From the NCBI GenBank assembly GCA_030272155.1, contig CP126205.1, positions 3,398,501 through 3,462,500 of the forward strand: a DNA stretch of 64,000 bases, given 5' to 3'. Under the pieces are notes generated by a model. The model was not told where the DNA came from, did no database searches, and saw nothing but the letters and a program-made list of their open reading frames with translations. Source of the DNA: Tetradesmus obliquus. Lineage: Eukaryota > Chlorophyta > Chlorophyceae > Sphaeropleales > Scenedesmaceae. Both the position numbers and the translations under genes were made by a program. Below, in pieces: positions 11,001-20,540 of the stretch; positions within the stretch are counted from its first letter, which is position 1, and each line of letters begins with the position of its first letter.

Positions 11001-14000
11001 CCTCTATGGCAGCACCTGCTGTGGCTGGCGCTGTGGGGCTGTGCCTGGCAGCACTGACTGCTGACACCTGCAATCCCGTCCCAAGGCAGACCGTGAGCCA
11101 GGTAAAAAGGTCGTCTTGCAAGCACACATGTCTTGTGCACATGTCTTGCAAGCACACATGTCTTGTGCAATGGTGTGACACTGCTGTGTTGTCTTGCAAG
11201 CACACATGTCTTGTGCAATGGTGTGACACTGCTGTGTTGTCTTGCAAGCACACATGTCTTGTGCAATGGTGTGACACTGCTGTGTTGTCTTGCAAGCACA
11301 CATGTCTTGTGCAATGGTGTGACACTGCTGTGTTGTCTTGCAAGCACACATGTCTTGTGCAATGGTGTGACACTGCTGTGTTGTCTTGCAAGCACACATG
11401 TCTTGTGCAATGGTGTGACACTGCTGTGTTGTCTTGCAAGCACACATGTCTTGTGCAATGGTGTGACACTGCTGTGTTTTGGTCACTACAGCATTGCTGT
11501 GACCTGCACCCTTGACATGGCTTGGCGCTACACACACCATTGTGCTGCTCGTGCTCATGTGTCACATTCAGTCACATCTCACTTAGCCATCGAGTACATG
11601 CCTTGCGGTTGCCTTACGCCTGGCACGAGCTAACAAGAGGCTTACAGGGGGAGGTAGCACAATGACTGGATGCCAAACACTGACTTGCACACACAGTGTC
11701 CACACATGCAAAGCTGTCGGCAGCTACCTTCCAGTAATCCAAGGTTGCAAACATGCCAAGTGCATCTGATAATGCTTTATGCTGCTGTTGGCAGGTGGAG
11801 CGGGCGAACATTGCATGGCGGTGCGTGCGCAACAGCGGCGACCCCATTGCCCCAGCTACCCTCACTGCCACTGGCACGAGGCTCAACGTCGATGCCGCCA
11901 TTGCATGTTGCGTTGAGGCTTGCAGGTGTGTTGATGGCACATTCTGCTTGCTGCGCTCCTCTTCACACGATCTTGTTGCTGGACTTTATGACATGGCAGC
12001 AGAGCATGCAAAGATCATGCCAGGCAGACGCCAAGCAGCTTTGTAACCAGCAACTCTGTGCCGTGTAAGCCGTCATAGTGCATTCCAGCAGGTCAGCTGT
12101 TTCAAAGATTCACACGATTGGCTGGCTGCTTGCCAAGACCGCTGCTTGCGGCCAACAGGTTGCCGCCCAGCTGTGGCTGGACCCTGCGTGTGCAGAGCTC
12201 TTCTGCATGACGTGTTGTCTTATAACGTGCAAATGCTGCAGGGGCCAAAGCTCCAGCCCCAGCCCCAGCCCAAGCCCTTCACCCTCTCCTTCCCCCTCAC
12301 CATCACCCAGCCCCAGCCCCAGCCCATCACCCAGCCCATCACCCAACCCATCACCCAGCCCATCACCCAGCCCCAGCCCCAGCCCCAGCCCCAGCCCCAG
12401 CCCCAGCCCCAGCCCCAGCCCCAGCCCCAGCCCCAGCCCCAGCCCCAGCCCCAGCCCCAGCCCCAGCCCCAGCCCCAGCCCCAGCCCCAGCCCCAGCCCC
12501 AGCCCCAGCCCCAGCCCCAGCCCCAGCCCCAGCCCCAGCCCCAGCCCCAGCCCCAGCCCCAGCCCCAGCCCATCTCCCAGCCCATCACCCAGCCCTAGCC
12601 CTAGCCCCTCTCCTTCCCCCTCCCCATCACCCAGCCCCAGCCCCAGCCCTAGCCTGAGCCCCAAGCCAGAGAAGTTTGAGAAGCCAGGCAAGCCAGAGAA
12701 GCCTCCTAAGCCGGAGAAGCCTGCCATGTTTGTGCGAGTCCCTGTCGTGCAAAATGTAACAGCAAGGGTGAACGTCACAGTCCTGTTGCAGCCCGTCAAG
12801 CTGCCAGTCAATGTGACGCAGTACGATGTGACGCTGCTCAGCAACGTGACAGAAATCGGCAAGGACAAGAAGGAAAAGGAGGTCAAGTTCAAGCCTGAGA
12901 AGCCTGAGAAGCTTGAGAAGCCTGAGAAGCTTGAGGGCAAAAAGGAGGAGAAGTGAGCTATTGCTGGAGTCCAGTTATCACAGCCTCAATATTAACACAT
13001 CATGTGCATGCAACTGAAGAATGTACTTTGTGTGCGTTGGCGCTGCTGCGCACTTTGCCATGTCAACTGGTTCTGCAATGATGATGTGCACAACACATTC
13101 AACGTCCACCACCGCAATGCACGCTCAGCGCAGCCAAGCTTGGCTGTCTTCATCATCAATTTGACTGTCATCAATACATAGCTTGCTGCCTTCAAACTGG
13201 CTTGCACTCACGCCGCAGGGAGGTGTCTCCCAGCCCAAGCCCCAGCCCTTCTCCCAGCCCCAGCCCTTCACCCAGCCCATCACCCAGCCCTTCACCCAGC
13301 CCCAGCCCCAGCCCCAGCCCCAGCCCCAGCCCCAGCCCCAGCCCCAGCCCCAGCCCCAGCCCCAGCCCCAGCCCCAGCCCCAGCCCCAGCCCCAGCCCCA
13401 GCCCTTCACCTAGCCCCAGCCCTGGCCCTAGCCCCAGCCCGAGTCCTAAGCCCCCTCACAAGCCCCCTCACAAGCCCGAGCACAAGCCGGAGCACAAGCC
13501 GCAACACAAGCCCCAGCACAAGCCCAAGTCTTCTCCCAGCCCCAGCCCCAGCCCCAGCCCCAGCCCCAGCCCCAAGGTCCACAAGCCATCACTCAGCCCC
13601 AGCCCAAGGCCTAGCCCCAGCCCGTCGCCAAGCCCCAGCCCATCAACCAGCCCCTCTCCCAGCCCCAACCCTTCCCCTTCCCCCTCTCCCAGCCCCAGCG
13701 CGCCCCCCTCACCATCACCCAGCCCGCCCCCATCTCCGTCACCCTCTCCATCACCATCTTCATCGCCCAGCCCCAGCCCATCACCCTCACCGTCCCCGTC
13801 CCCATCACCCTCCCCATCCCCATCACCCTCCCCATCACCCAGCTCCAGCCCATCACCCAGCCCCAAGCCTGAGAAGCCAGGCAAGCCTGAGAAGCCTGAG
13901 AAGCTGGAGAAACCCCCTAAGCCTGAGAAGCTCGAGAAACCTCCTAGGCCTGAGAAGCCTGAGAAGCCTGAGAAGCCAGAGATGCTTGCGAAGCCTGGCA

Positions 14001-14742
14001 AGTTTGAGAAGCCTGGCAAGGGTGAAAGGTGAACTAAACCAACACACACAACTAGACGGGTCAGCCTCTAGTAACCATAGGTGTGGCTCTTATATCAGCA
14101 ACCGGAACTCCTCTGTTGCGATACTGCTGATTGCCATCGCCTCGCTCGGGCACACACACCTGCAAGTGTAAGCCACGTGTGCATGCTGCCAGGTTGTTGT
14201 GGATCCAAGTATATTATGCTAACGGGGTGATATAATGTGCACATTCTTATGCCGTACAACCAGATGATGTTCCTCTTGTACTTTTTAAGTACATCACACT
14301 GTGAATGCGGGCACTATGTTGCAGCAGCCCCAGTCCAAGCCCCAGTCCCAGTCCAATCCCGTCACCAAGCCCCAGCCCGTCACCCAGCCCGTCACCCAGC
14401 CCTTCACCCAGCCCCAGCCCCAGCCCCAGCCCCAGCCCCAGCCCCAGCCCCAGCCCCAGCCCCAGCCCCAGCCCCAGCCCCAGCCCCAGCCCCAGCCCCA
14501 GCCCCAGCCCCAGCCCCAGCCCATCACCCAGCCCCAGCCCATCACCCAGCCCCAGCCCATCACCCAGCCCCAGCCCCAGCCCTGAGGCAGGCAAGCCAGA
14601 GAAGAAGCTTGAGGAGAAGCTGGACTTCAAGCCTGAGGGCGAGCCCGTCCTGGTGAAGGATGAGGGCAGCACCGAGGGTGGCGGTTGGGTGCCCGGCCGC
14701 CTGCGCTCACCCTTCACATCCTTCCTCAACCTGTTGGGTTGA
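5036..14742 (+). CDS. Secreted subtilisin-like serine protease (S8) with Ser-Pro-rich C-terminus, paralogue 1
   Basis: Exons: 5036-5272, 5512-5610, 5999-6072, 6713-6855, 7121-7342, 7581-7685, 7940-8017, 8261-8287, 8724-8862, 9269-9377, 9773-9892, 10185-10269, 10566-10652, 10998-11101 (or 11092), 11795-11925, 12242-12952, 13219-14028, 14325-14742. The product is about 1,230 aa. A signal peptide ([15 protein letters not shown]) is followed by a pro-region. The catalytic triad is Asp255 (IVDTG..HPDL), His314 (NGHGTHVAG) and Ser511 (GTSMAAP), with oxyanion Asn423 (WAAAND). The tail alternates (SP)n tracts, KPEKPEKP linkers, one N-glycosylation module (NVT sites, exon 12242-12952), a His/Lys-rich [10 protein letters not shown] stretch unique to this copy, and a conserved end (TSFLNLLG). 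The architecture recalls Volvox VheA and Chlamydomonas sporangin, which lyse mother walls. That role is inferred. The intron after 9892 uses a GC donor. The end of exon 14 is ambiguous between two in-frame donors. Confidence 0.88.
8261..8287 (+). other. 27-base microexon of subtilase 1
   Basis: Encodes STGAVGNNG directly after the catalytic HGTHVAG motif. It is flanked by a TGCAG acceptor and a GTGAGA donor. The paralogue has an equally sized exon at 21248-21274 (IVGAVGNNG), which supports both. Confidence 0.85.
11112..11480 (+). repeat. Minisatellite, 48 bp unit, about seven copies, in a subtilase 1 intron
   Basis: Units of GCAAGCACACATGTCTTG + TGCAATGGTGTGACACTG + CTGTGTTGTCTT repeat head to tail after the exon encoding GTSMAAP. 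The first unit is partial. The array is absent from the matching intron of subtilase 2. Because 48 is a multiple of three, it yields false open frames on both strands. Confidence 0.95.
12245..12652 (+). repeat. (CCCCAG)n Ser-Pro coding repeat, exon 16 of subtilase 1
   Basis: An almost pure AGCCCC hexamer array (densest at 12370-12570) read as Ser-Pro. The complementary strand is (GGGGCT)n with runs of four guanines. Shifted frames give QP and antisense GLGL or GWGW reading frames, which are not genes. Confidence 0.9.
13225..13440 (+). repeat. (CCCCAG)n Ser-Pro coding repeat, exon 17 of subtilase 1
   Basis: The second Ser-Pro array opens the exon and leads into the [13 protein letters not shown] stretch. 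A more varied Ser-Pro segment with CCATCA, CCCTCC and CCGTCC codons follows at 13530-13865. Confidence 0.9.
14325..14585 (+). repeat. (CCCCAG)n Ser-Pro coding repeat, last exon of subtilase 1
   Basis: The third Ser-Pro array (densest 14410-14525) precedes the conserved tail [13 protein letters not shown]...TSFLNLLG. Confidence 0.9.
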
Positions 14743-16839
14743 ATGGGTCCGTAGTTGACTGAATTAGAGATGGTAGTGCCTGTCTGGAAGATGCGCGCGG
14801 GTGATGAAGCAACTCTGCCAGGCTATGGCTAGTCACAGTGTGCACACGGATTCGTAAAGTGACCAGCAAAGGATGCCACTCAACAATTACGTGGTGAACT
14901 TGGTTCGTTTTTGTTGCAAAAAGTCTGTTGCAGTGCTAAAGTATGAAGCACCACTGCAATGCGGTTGCGTGTCATCAGCTGCAATGGATGATGGGGTTGG
15001 CAGATGTTACCAGGTGCACACTCACGTGAGGCACTTGCATGTTTTGTCGTGCATTCCCAATGTGATTGAGCGGGATCATGGTGCAGATTCTGGTTGCAAG
15101 GTGATGTTGGGTGGTCAGCCGTGGACAGTTTAACGACGCTGCATGCTGTGCTGCACAGTACAGTTACCAGTCGCTGAATGATGGCAGATGCTGCCAGCGC
15201 ACTCACTGTGCTCAGTGCACTTTGAGCCACGCTCATCACGGTTTTGTAAGAACATTGCCTGGCTCCGTACTCTGTGTTGTTCTTGTCGTGATCAACATAA
15301 ACAGGTGATGTTGGGCGTGCGACTGTTGGACAGTCATGTGTAGATGGGGACAACAAATACAGGTTGATGCGTGACCAGTTGCAGCAGAATCGGGATCAGC
15401 AAAACAGGAATATGTGGCTTATTGTGGGCTTAAGCGTGATCAGGTGTGAGATATATGTGTTCAATACATAGTTTTGGCTTTCAACAGTGTGGCGCTTTGA
15501 GGTATGCCGCTGTTGTGCGCATGGGGGTGTTTCATGAGCTAGTACCACCGCCCTTTGGCAGTCGTCAAATGCATTTACGTGATCTGAGATGACATGTCGG
15601 TTGCCATTTGGCAATGCATGGTGAGGCACAGCAGATCTCACTGCCAGATGATGATCTTGTCCATGTTGTGCTAGCTAGGCGCGCCCAAAGGCGCAGCACT
15701 TGCAAGGTCACCCCATGTATATGCATGTTAGTGCTACACGCAGGATATAGCTGTTTTGGCAGTGGAGTACGTACATGTAGGCGCCATGCTGACAGGCATA
15801 TATGGCTTAACATGACTGACGCCTAGCTATGATAAGTAGTGTGAACAGACAGCAGATGGTGTGGCTTTGCTACTTTGTAACAAGGTTACTGATTCACTGC
15901 ACATTGGGCTTCCAACTCACCCGAAACATGACGTAAAGCACCTGAAACAGGTTGGCTGCTGCGTATCCTAGTATCAGCCTGAGCAACTGCGGGCGACGTC
16001 AACACACCAGCACATTGCTTGTGTCAATCAAGCTGCTGCTCGACCAGCTCTGCTTGATGGAAAGCTTTCCATGTGGACAGAAGTTGAACGCGTTATTTTG
16101 CATTCATAGTCACTCAAGAAGTAATGACCAAAAGCGTGCAGCAGAAAACGATCGTTTTCAGGTTCGCGAACCTGGTGGCACTGGGCGCCTGACACGTTTG
16201 AGGCCACTGGCCCTCCCAAAGCTGTGTTTGCTGCTGCCTCGCCAAAATTGCCAACAGCACCATGCCTGGCCAGCCATCCAGTGCCACGGTGGGTCTGAAG
16301 TTGTGCTGCAGGATTGTATCATAGCAGTCCTGACAGTCGGCAAGAAATGACACTTGAACGGTGCCAGGCATCGGATGCTGGCAGCTGCTGCATATCCTGT
16401 TACAGCGCTGCTGCAGAGGTTGCATGCTAATGAGCTTGCAACATAAGAATTTGCATTGAAACATGATGTGGGTGTACAGAGCAAATGCGCATATATGGGC
16501 GACAGTGCTGGTGCCTCCCGTGCAGGGCCGCTGCCAACATTGGAAGCCCTCTGAAAGTTGAAAGTGTCTACGCTCTCTTTGCAGGGAGCGAAATTAACGG
16601 AGGGCAAAGGACAGGGCCATAACACCGCGTAACAGTGCCACGGGACTCCCGCCCTTCCTCTACGACTGGAAGCCCTCTGTACAATGGAACAAAAACAGCC
16701 ATTAGCTAGACTGGGGCAGCAGACCTGTTTGCAACGGCTGGGTCCACTAAGCTCCAGACCATTGGCTTGAAGAGCCGTAGCTACCTTCACCATGGCCAGC
16801 TTGCTAGTCTGGCATGCCTAGAACACTATGGTCACTGAA
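14743..16839. other. Spacer between the subtilases, 3' flank part
   Basis: No gene recognised. GTGGGCTTAAGCGTGATCAGG at 15424-15443 recurs as GTGGGCTCAAGCGTGATCAGG at 27757-27777 after subtilase 2, so the tandem duplication included 3' flanking DNA. A TGTAA at 15245-15249 is a possible polyadenylation signal. The 211-codon antisense open frame at 16158-16793 has no recognisable domain and is probably chance. Confidence 0.5.
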
Positions 16840-16849
16840 ATGTCCAGCT

Positions 16850-17346
16850 GCGCGTCCAGTCATGTCCAGTTGCTGGTGTGCAACTGGACATGTCACATGG
16901 CATGTCCAGTGTGGGACTGGACATGGCCATGTCCAGTGTGCTGCTGGACATCGAGCAGGTGACTGGACAAGGCAACTGGACTTTAAACCAGTGCAACATA
17001 ATTACTTAGATAACATGCGTTCAATGCAATAAACAAGTTTTCGAGGCAGGGCAGCGAGATCGAGGTGCTCGGGTTGGCGCCCTCGACCCCCTGGTGCCAA
17101 GTCACTGCAACTGCTGCCTGGGCAAGTGGCCCATGGCCATGGGCTGCAACACAATAAGCACGCAGCTGCAGCTGCTGCAACCCCAACAGCAGCTGGCAGC
17201 GTGTCGTATAAGACCATATATCGTCTCAGCAGCAGCAGATGTCCAGGTGCTAGCAGGCTGGACATGCGACTGGACGTGCAAACCCACCAACTGGACACCA
17301 TCTGGTGCAACTGGACATGCCTGGACATGCGACTGGACATCTCGGT
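16850..17346. repeat. Two clusters of inverted ACTGGACATG motifs
   Basis: In 16850-16985 and 17230-17346 the motif (A)CTGGACAT and its reverse complement ATGTCCAG occur repeatedly in both orientations, forming many short stem-loops. One is CATGTCCAG-TGTGGGA-CTGGACATG. The 240 bases between the clusters lack the motif, so the whole could be a small non-autonomous element or a regulatory array. Confidence 0.6.
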
Positions 17347-17553
17347 GACCATAGTGGAATAGCGTGGAGCCTTGCAAGGCTAGCAATTGCTAGGCTGGGA
17401 GCCTTGCCCGGGCTGAGATGTGCACACGTGCACGTGGCTCGCTGTACCCACCAAGTGGGATACCCCATTGACAGCGCACAGGTATCCAACAAATAAAATA
17501 TATGCAGTAAATGATGTTATAGGCGCAGCTTCGTGATTGCCCGCCGCTGGCAG

Positions 17554-17584
17554 AAAAGTTACCGCTGAGCGGCAGGTAACTTTT
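17554..17584. promoter_or_regulatory. Perfect 10-bp inverted repeat before subtilase 2
   Basis: AAAAGTTACC (17554-17563) and GGTAACTTTT (17575-17584) are exact inverted copies around GCTGAGCGGCA. The right arm runs into conserved block A. It is absent before subtilase 1, so it could give the two genes different regulation. Confidence 0.5.
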
Positions 17585-17623
17585 CTTGGACGGCGAGATT
17601 CCCCCAGAAAATCTTGGCAGTGG
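17577..17623 (+). promoter_or_regulatory. Conserved promoter block A of subtilase 2
   Basis: AACTTTTCTTGGACGGCGA then ATCTTGGCAGTGG, matching 4655-4702 before the paralogue at a similar distance from the ATG. Confidence 0.5.
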
Positions 17624-17716
17624 CAACAAACAGCCAGCTGAACATTTGGAAAAATTCAATGGCATCAAATTTTATTTACGTATTTGTACGCGCACAGTTG
17701 TGCTCTTAGTGAGCTG

Positions 17717-17757
17717 ATGATCGACGACCAGGCGCGGGCGCCAGGTGATCCTTGGCA
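17717..17757 (+). promoter_or_regulatory. Conserved promoter block B of subtilase 2
   Basis: TCGACGACCAGGCGCGGG + CGCCAGGTGATCCTTGGC, about 197 bases upstream of the ATG. Counterpart of 4808-4852. Confidence 0.55.
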
Positions 17758-17953
17758 AGACTGTCGATCCCGTGCAATAACTCAGTGCACGCATCGGTTT
17801 GTCGCAGCTGAGTTCACGGTGTTCACTGATAGGGACACTTTTGCAGCCAAACGTTCTGCTGCCAGCCGCACCCATTGCTAACAGTCCCACAACTGCACGA
17901 GCTCAGTATCTCGAGGACCGTGCTATCGACGCGTTGCACAGTAGAAGTGAAGC

Positions 17954-19907
17954 ATGCCGATCAGCAGGGCCTGCTGGCCGCTGCTACTGCTGCTGAGCCT
18001 GCTGGCCAGCAGTGCAGCAGCTCAGCAGCAAAGGACAAACACAGACTCCAGCCTAGAACCAGCATATAACGCAACCACCGACACACGGCCAATTATCGAT
18101 ATACCAGATGAGCCAGTCCCGTCTTATCCAACGCCGGTTGTGAATGGATCTCCCCCCAGCCCAGATCCAGAGCCGGGGTCGGAGCCAGAGCCATGCAAGG
18201 GCAACGACACAGACCTTGGCCTGCCAGTGCTCAGGGACCCTCCACCACCACCGGCAAACGCGGTGCGTACAGCTTTCGGCTCGCTGCTGTCATGAATAGG
18301 CATGGTTTACTTACATGTTGCTTGCCCTGCAGCAGCTGCTGCACCCTTCAGTACAGCACCCACAACAGCGGCTCCCACTGCATGCGCTGACTGCTGTTGT
18401 TGCGCTGTACGCCTGCCTACGCTGCCGGACACTGCTGCCGACTGTCTGGGACGTGGCTGAGCAGAGCTTTGAGCTGCAGCGCATTGTCAACACCACCATC
18501 ATTGTCATCTTCGGGGAGGGGAGCGACCCCTTCAGCAACCTGACAGCCAGTGAGCAGGAGGTGAGGCTAGGCTGCAAGCTGTGACCAAAACCTGTCATTA
18601 AACTGACACGTTCTTTACCTCACTTGCACGAGGGTACGACTGGGACTGCTGATCAGGCCGTTGGCAGCTCGCTCACAGTTGCAGTGTTACCAGTGTTTGT
18701 TGTGCTAGGAATGGGAGCTTCTGCTCAACATACCTTCTGTTCCCTTTCTTGCAAGCTAAATAATTGTTCAGGATGCTGTGTTTGGTGTAGCCATACCACA
18801 GCATGCACCACTAGGCGCTGTCTGCGGCCACAGCTTAACACAGGCCTTGCTCATGCTGTTTGTGTTGTGCTGTGTGCATTTGCCTTCCTGCTGCAGCTCC
18901 TCGCTACTGCACAGGCTGTGTCTGTTGACGAAGTGCCAGAGGCTGTCATTGATGCCCTTGGTCTGAGCAGGTGGGACAGCTTGTCTGCTGCTGATGCACC
19001 TCAGCTACCTGCCAAGAACATGTAGGGGTTTCATTTGCATCAGTGATTTGATCCCCAGGCATAACGGCAATGCCATGGATGAGCATGCTTGGAGGCGGCA
19101 ACTGAGCTGTATTACACAATGAAAGTGTGAATGTCACAAATGTGCACGCCATGTGCCTTCTCGTGCCTAGTGCCCTGCCGGCATTGGAACAAACCATGTA
19201 CATGCAGCCCACAGCTGCTTACATTTCTGGGTGGTATGGTATCACGCAGCAGCTTGTGTGTGCTGTTGGGCCACATGCTTGCATGCCTGGTGCTAGAGGA
19301 CCGCATAAAAGACATTTGTTTTAGTGGTATGGCAAGATCACATGCTTGAAGGTCTGCTGAACTTGCAGCGGATGTTGTGCTGCTTGGTCTGCAGGTCATG
19401 CTTGTGCTGCACTTGCTGTGTTCCGCGACTTACGTTGCAGTGTCATCACTACCCAAGCATAATGACCTTGCCACTTTTTCATGTCAACAATCAGACGCTC
19501 TCAAACAACTTACCCTACTGTGCATGATCTGTATGCCGCCTGGCTTGCTGTTCAATGTTTCTGATTTGCACTGTCACCAGTGTGGAGGGTGTGGAGAGCA
19601 TCCTGTACCTGAGCAGCTTTGGCTACTACCAGATCACAGCCACCTCACCTGAGGCGCTGACCGACATCATCATTGCAGTCTCACTGCAGGAAGGTGAGTC
19701 TTTGTGGCAATCTCTGAAAGAGACACATCTGCGGTTGTGTGGATTGGCACAATGAATGCATGCAAGTCACATGCAGTCACGGCAGTTGAACAAAGTTGCG
19801 TCCTGTCTGTTTCTACATTATCTGCTTACGGATGTACACACAGCTTGACTAGGGTGGATGTGGAAATGATGACTCACTGACGTCGCCTACAACGTGTACT
19901 TCACATG

Positions 19908-19949
<42 letters not shown>

Positions 19950-20500
19950 GGCCATGTCTGCTTGACCACACTCCACAAAATGACCAGATGTTGAGGCTAT
20001 CGTCCGCAACGGCTACATTGAGACGTCAAGCCGGCCCCTGCGCAGCAGCAGGCGTGTTCTGGAAACTGCGCTGCGCCAGGCAGCCTCTGATGACGAGTTC
20101 CTGTCTACGCAGTACGCCATCAACCTTACAAAAACAAACTTTGCCTGGGAGGGCACCAGGGGTAGCAGGCAGATTGTTGTGGGCATCGTGGATGGAGGCT
20201 GCGGTGAGCGGACCAGCATTGTGGACTCAATCAGTTGCTTTGGCAGACGCTGCGGCAGATGCACATGCGAGGTGTGCTAGCTGAAAGACTGCATGCTGCT
20301 AGGTATGTATTGCCTGGGGCAGGTGGCATCGCGTAAGGATGTGGTGTGCTACAGTTCAATGATGAACAAGGAACCACATGCATTCACAAATGTGTTGCAA
20401 CATGATGCTGCACATGTTCAGTGCAGCCGTTCTAGCACACCCAGGCCATCTTAAATCTTGCTGCTGCTGCTGCTGCCGTTGCTGCTGGTGCTGATGCCGC

Positions 20501-20540
<40 letters not shown>

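Noticed and set aside
11133..11633. Repetitive open frames and a CRISPR-like look at the 48-bp array
   Set aside because: Units are contiguous identical tandem repeats without unique spacers and lie in an intron, so this is a minisatellite.
12110..14729. GLGLG, GWGW, QPQP and APAP frames across the subtilase tails
   Set aside because: Shifted or antisense readings of the Ser-Pro hexamer arrays; only the Ser-Pro frame connects through splice sites to the protease. The same applies at 25527-27451.
16158..16793. 211-codon minus-strand open frame between the subtilases
   Set aside because: No motif or domain, overlaps other frames, and no intron structure as in every real gene here.
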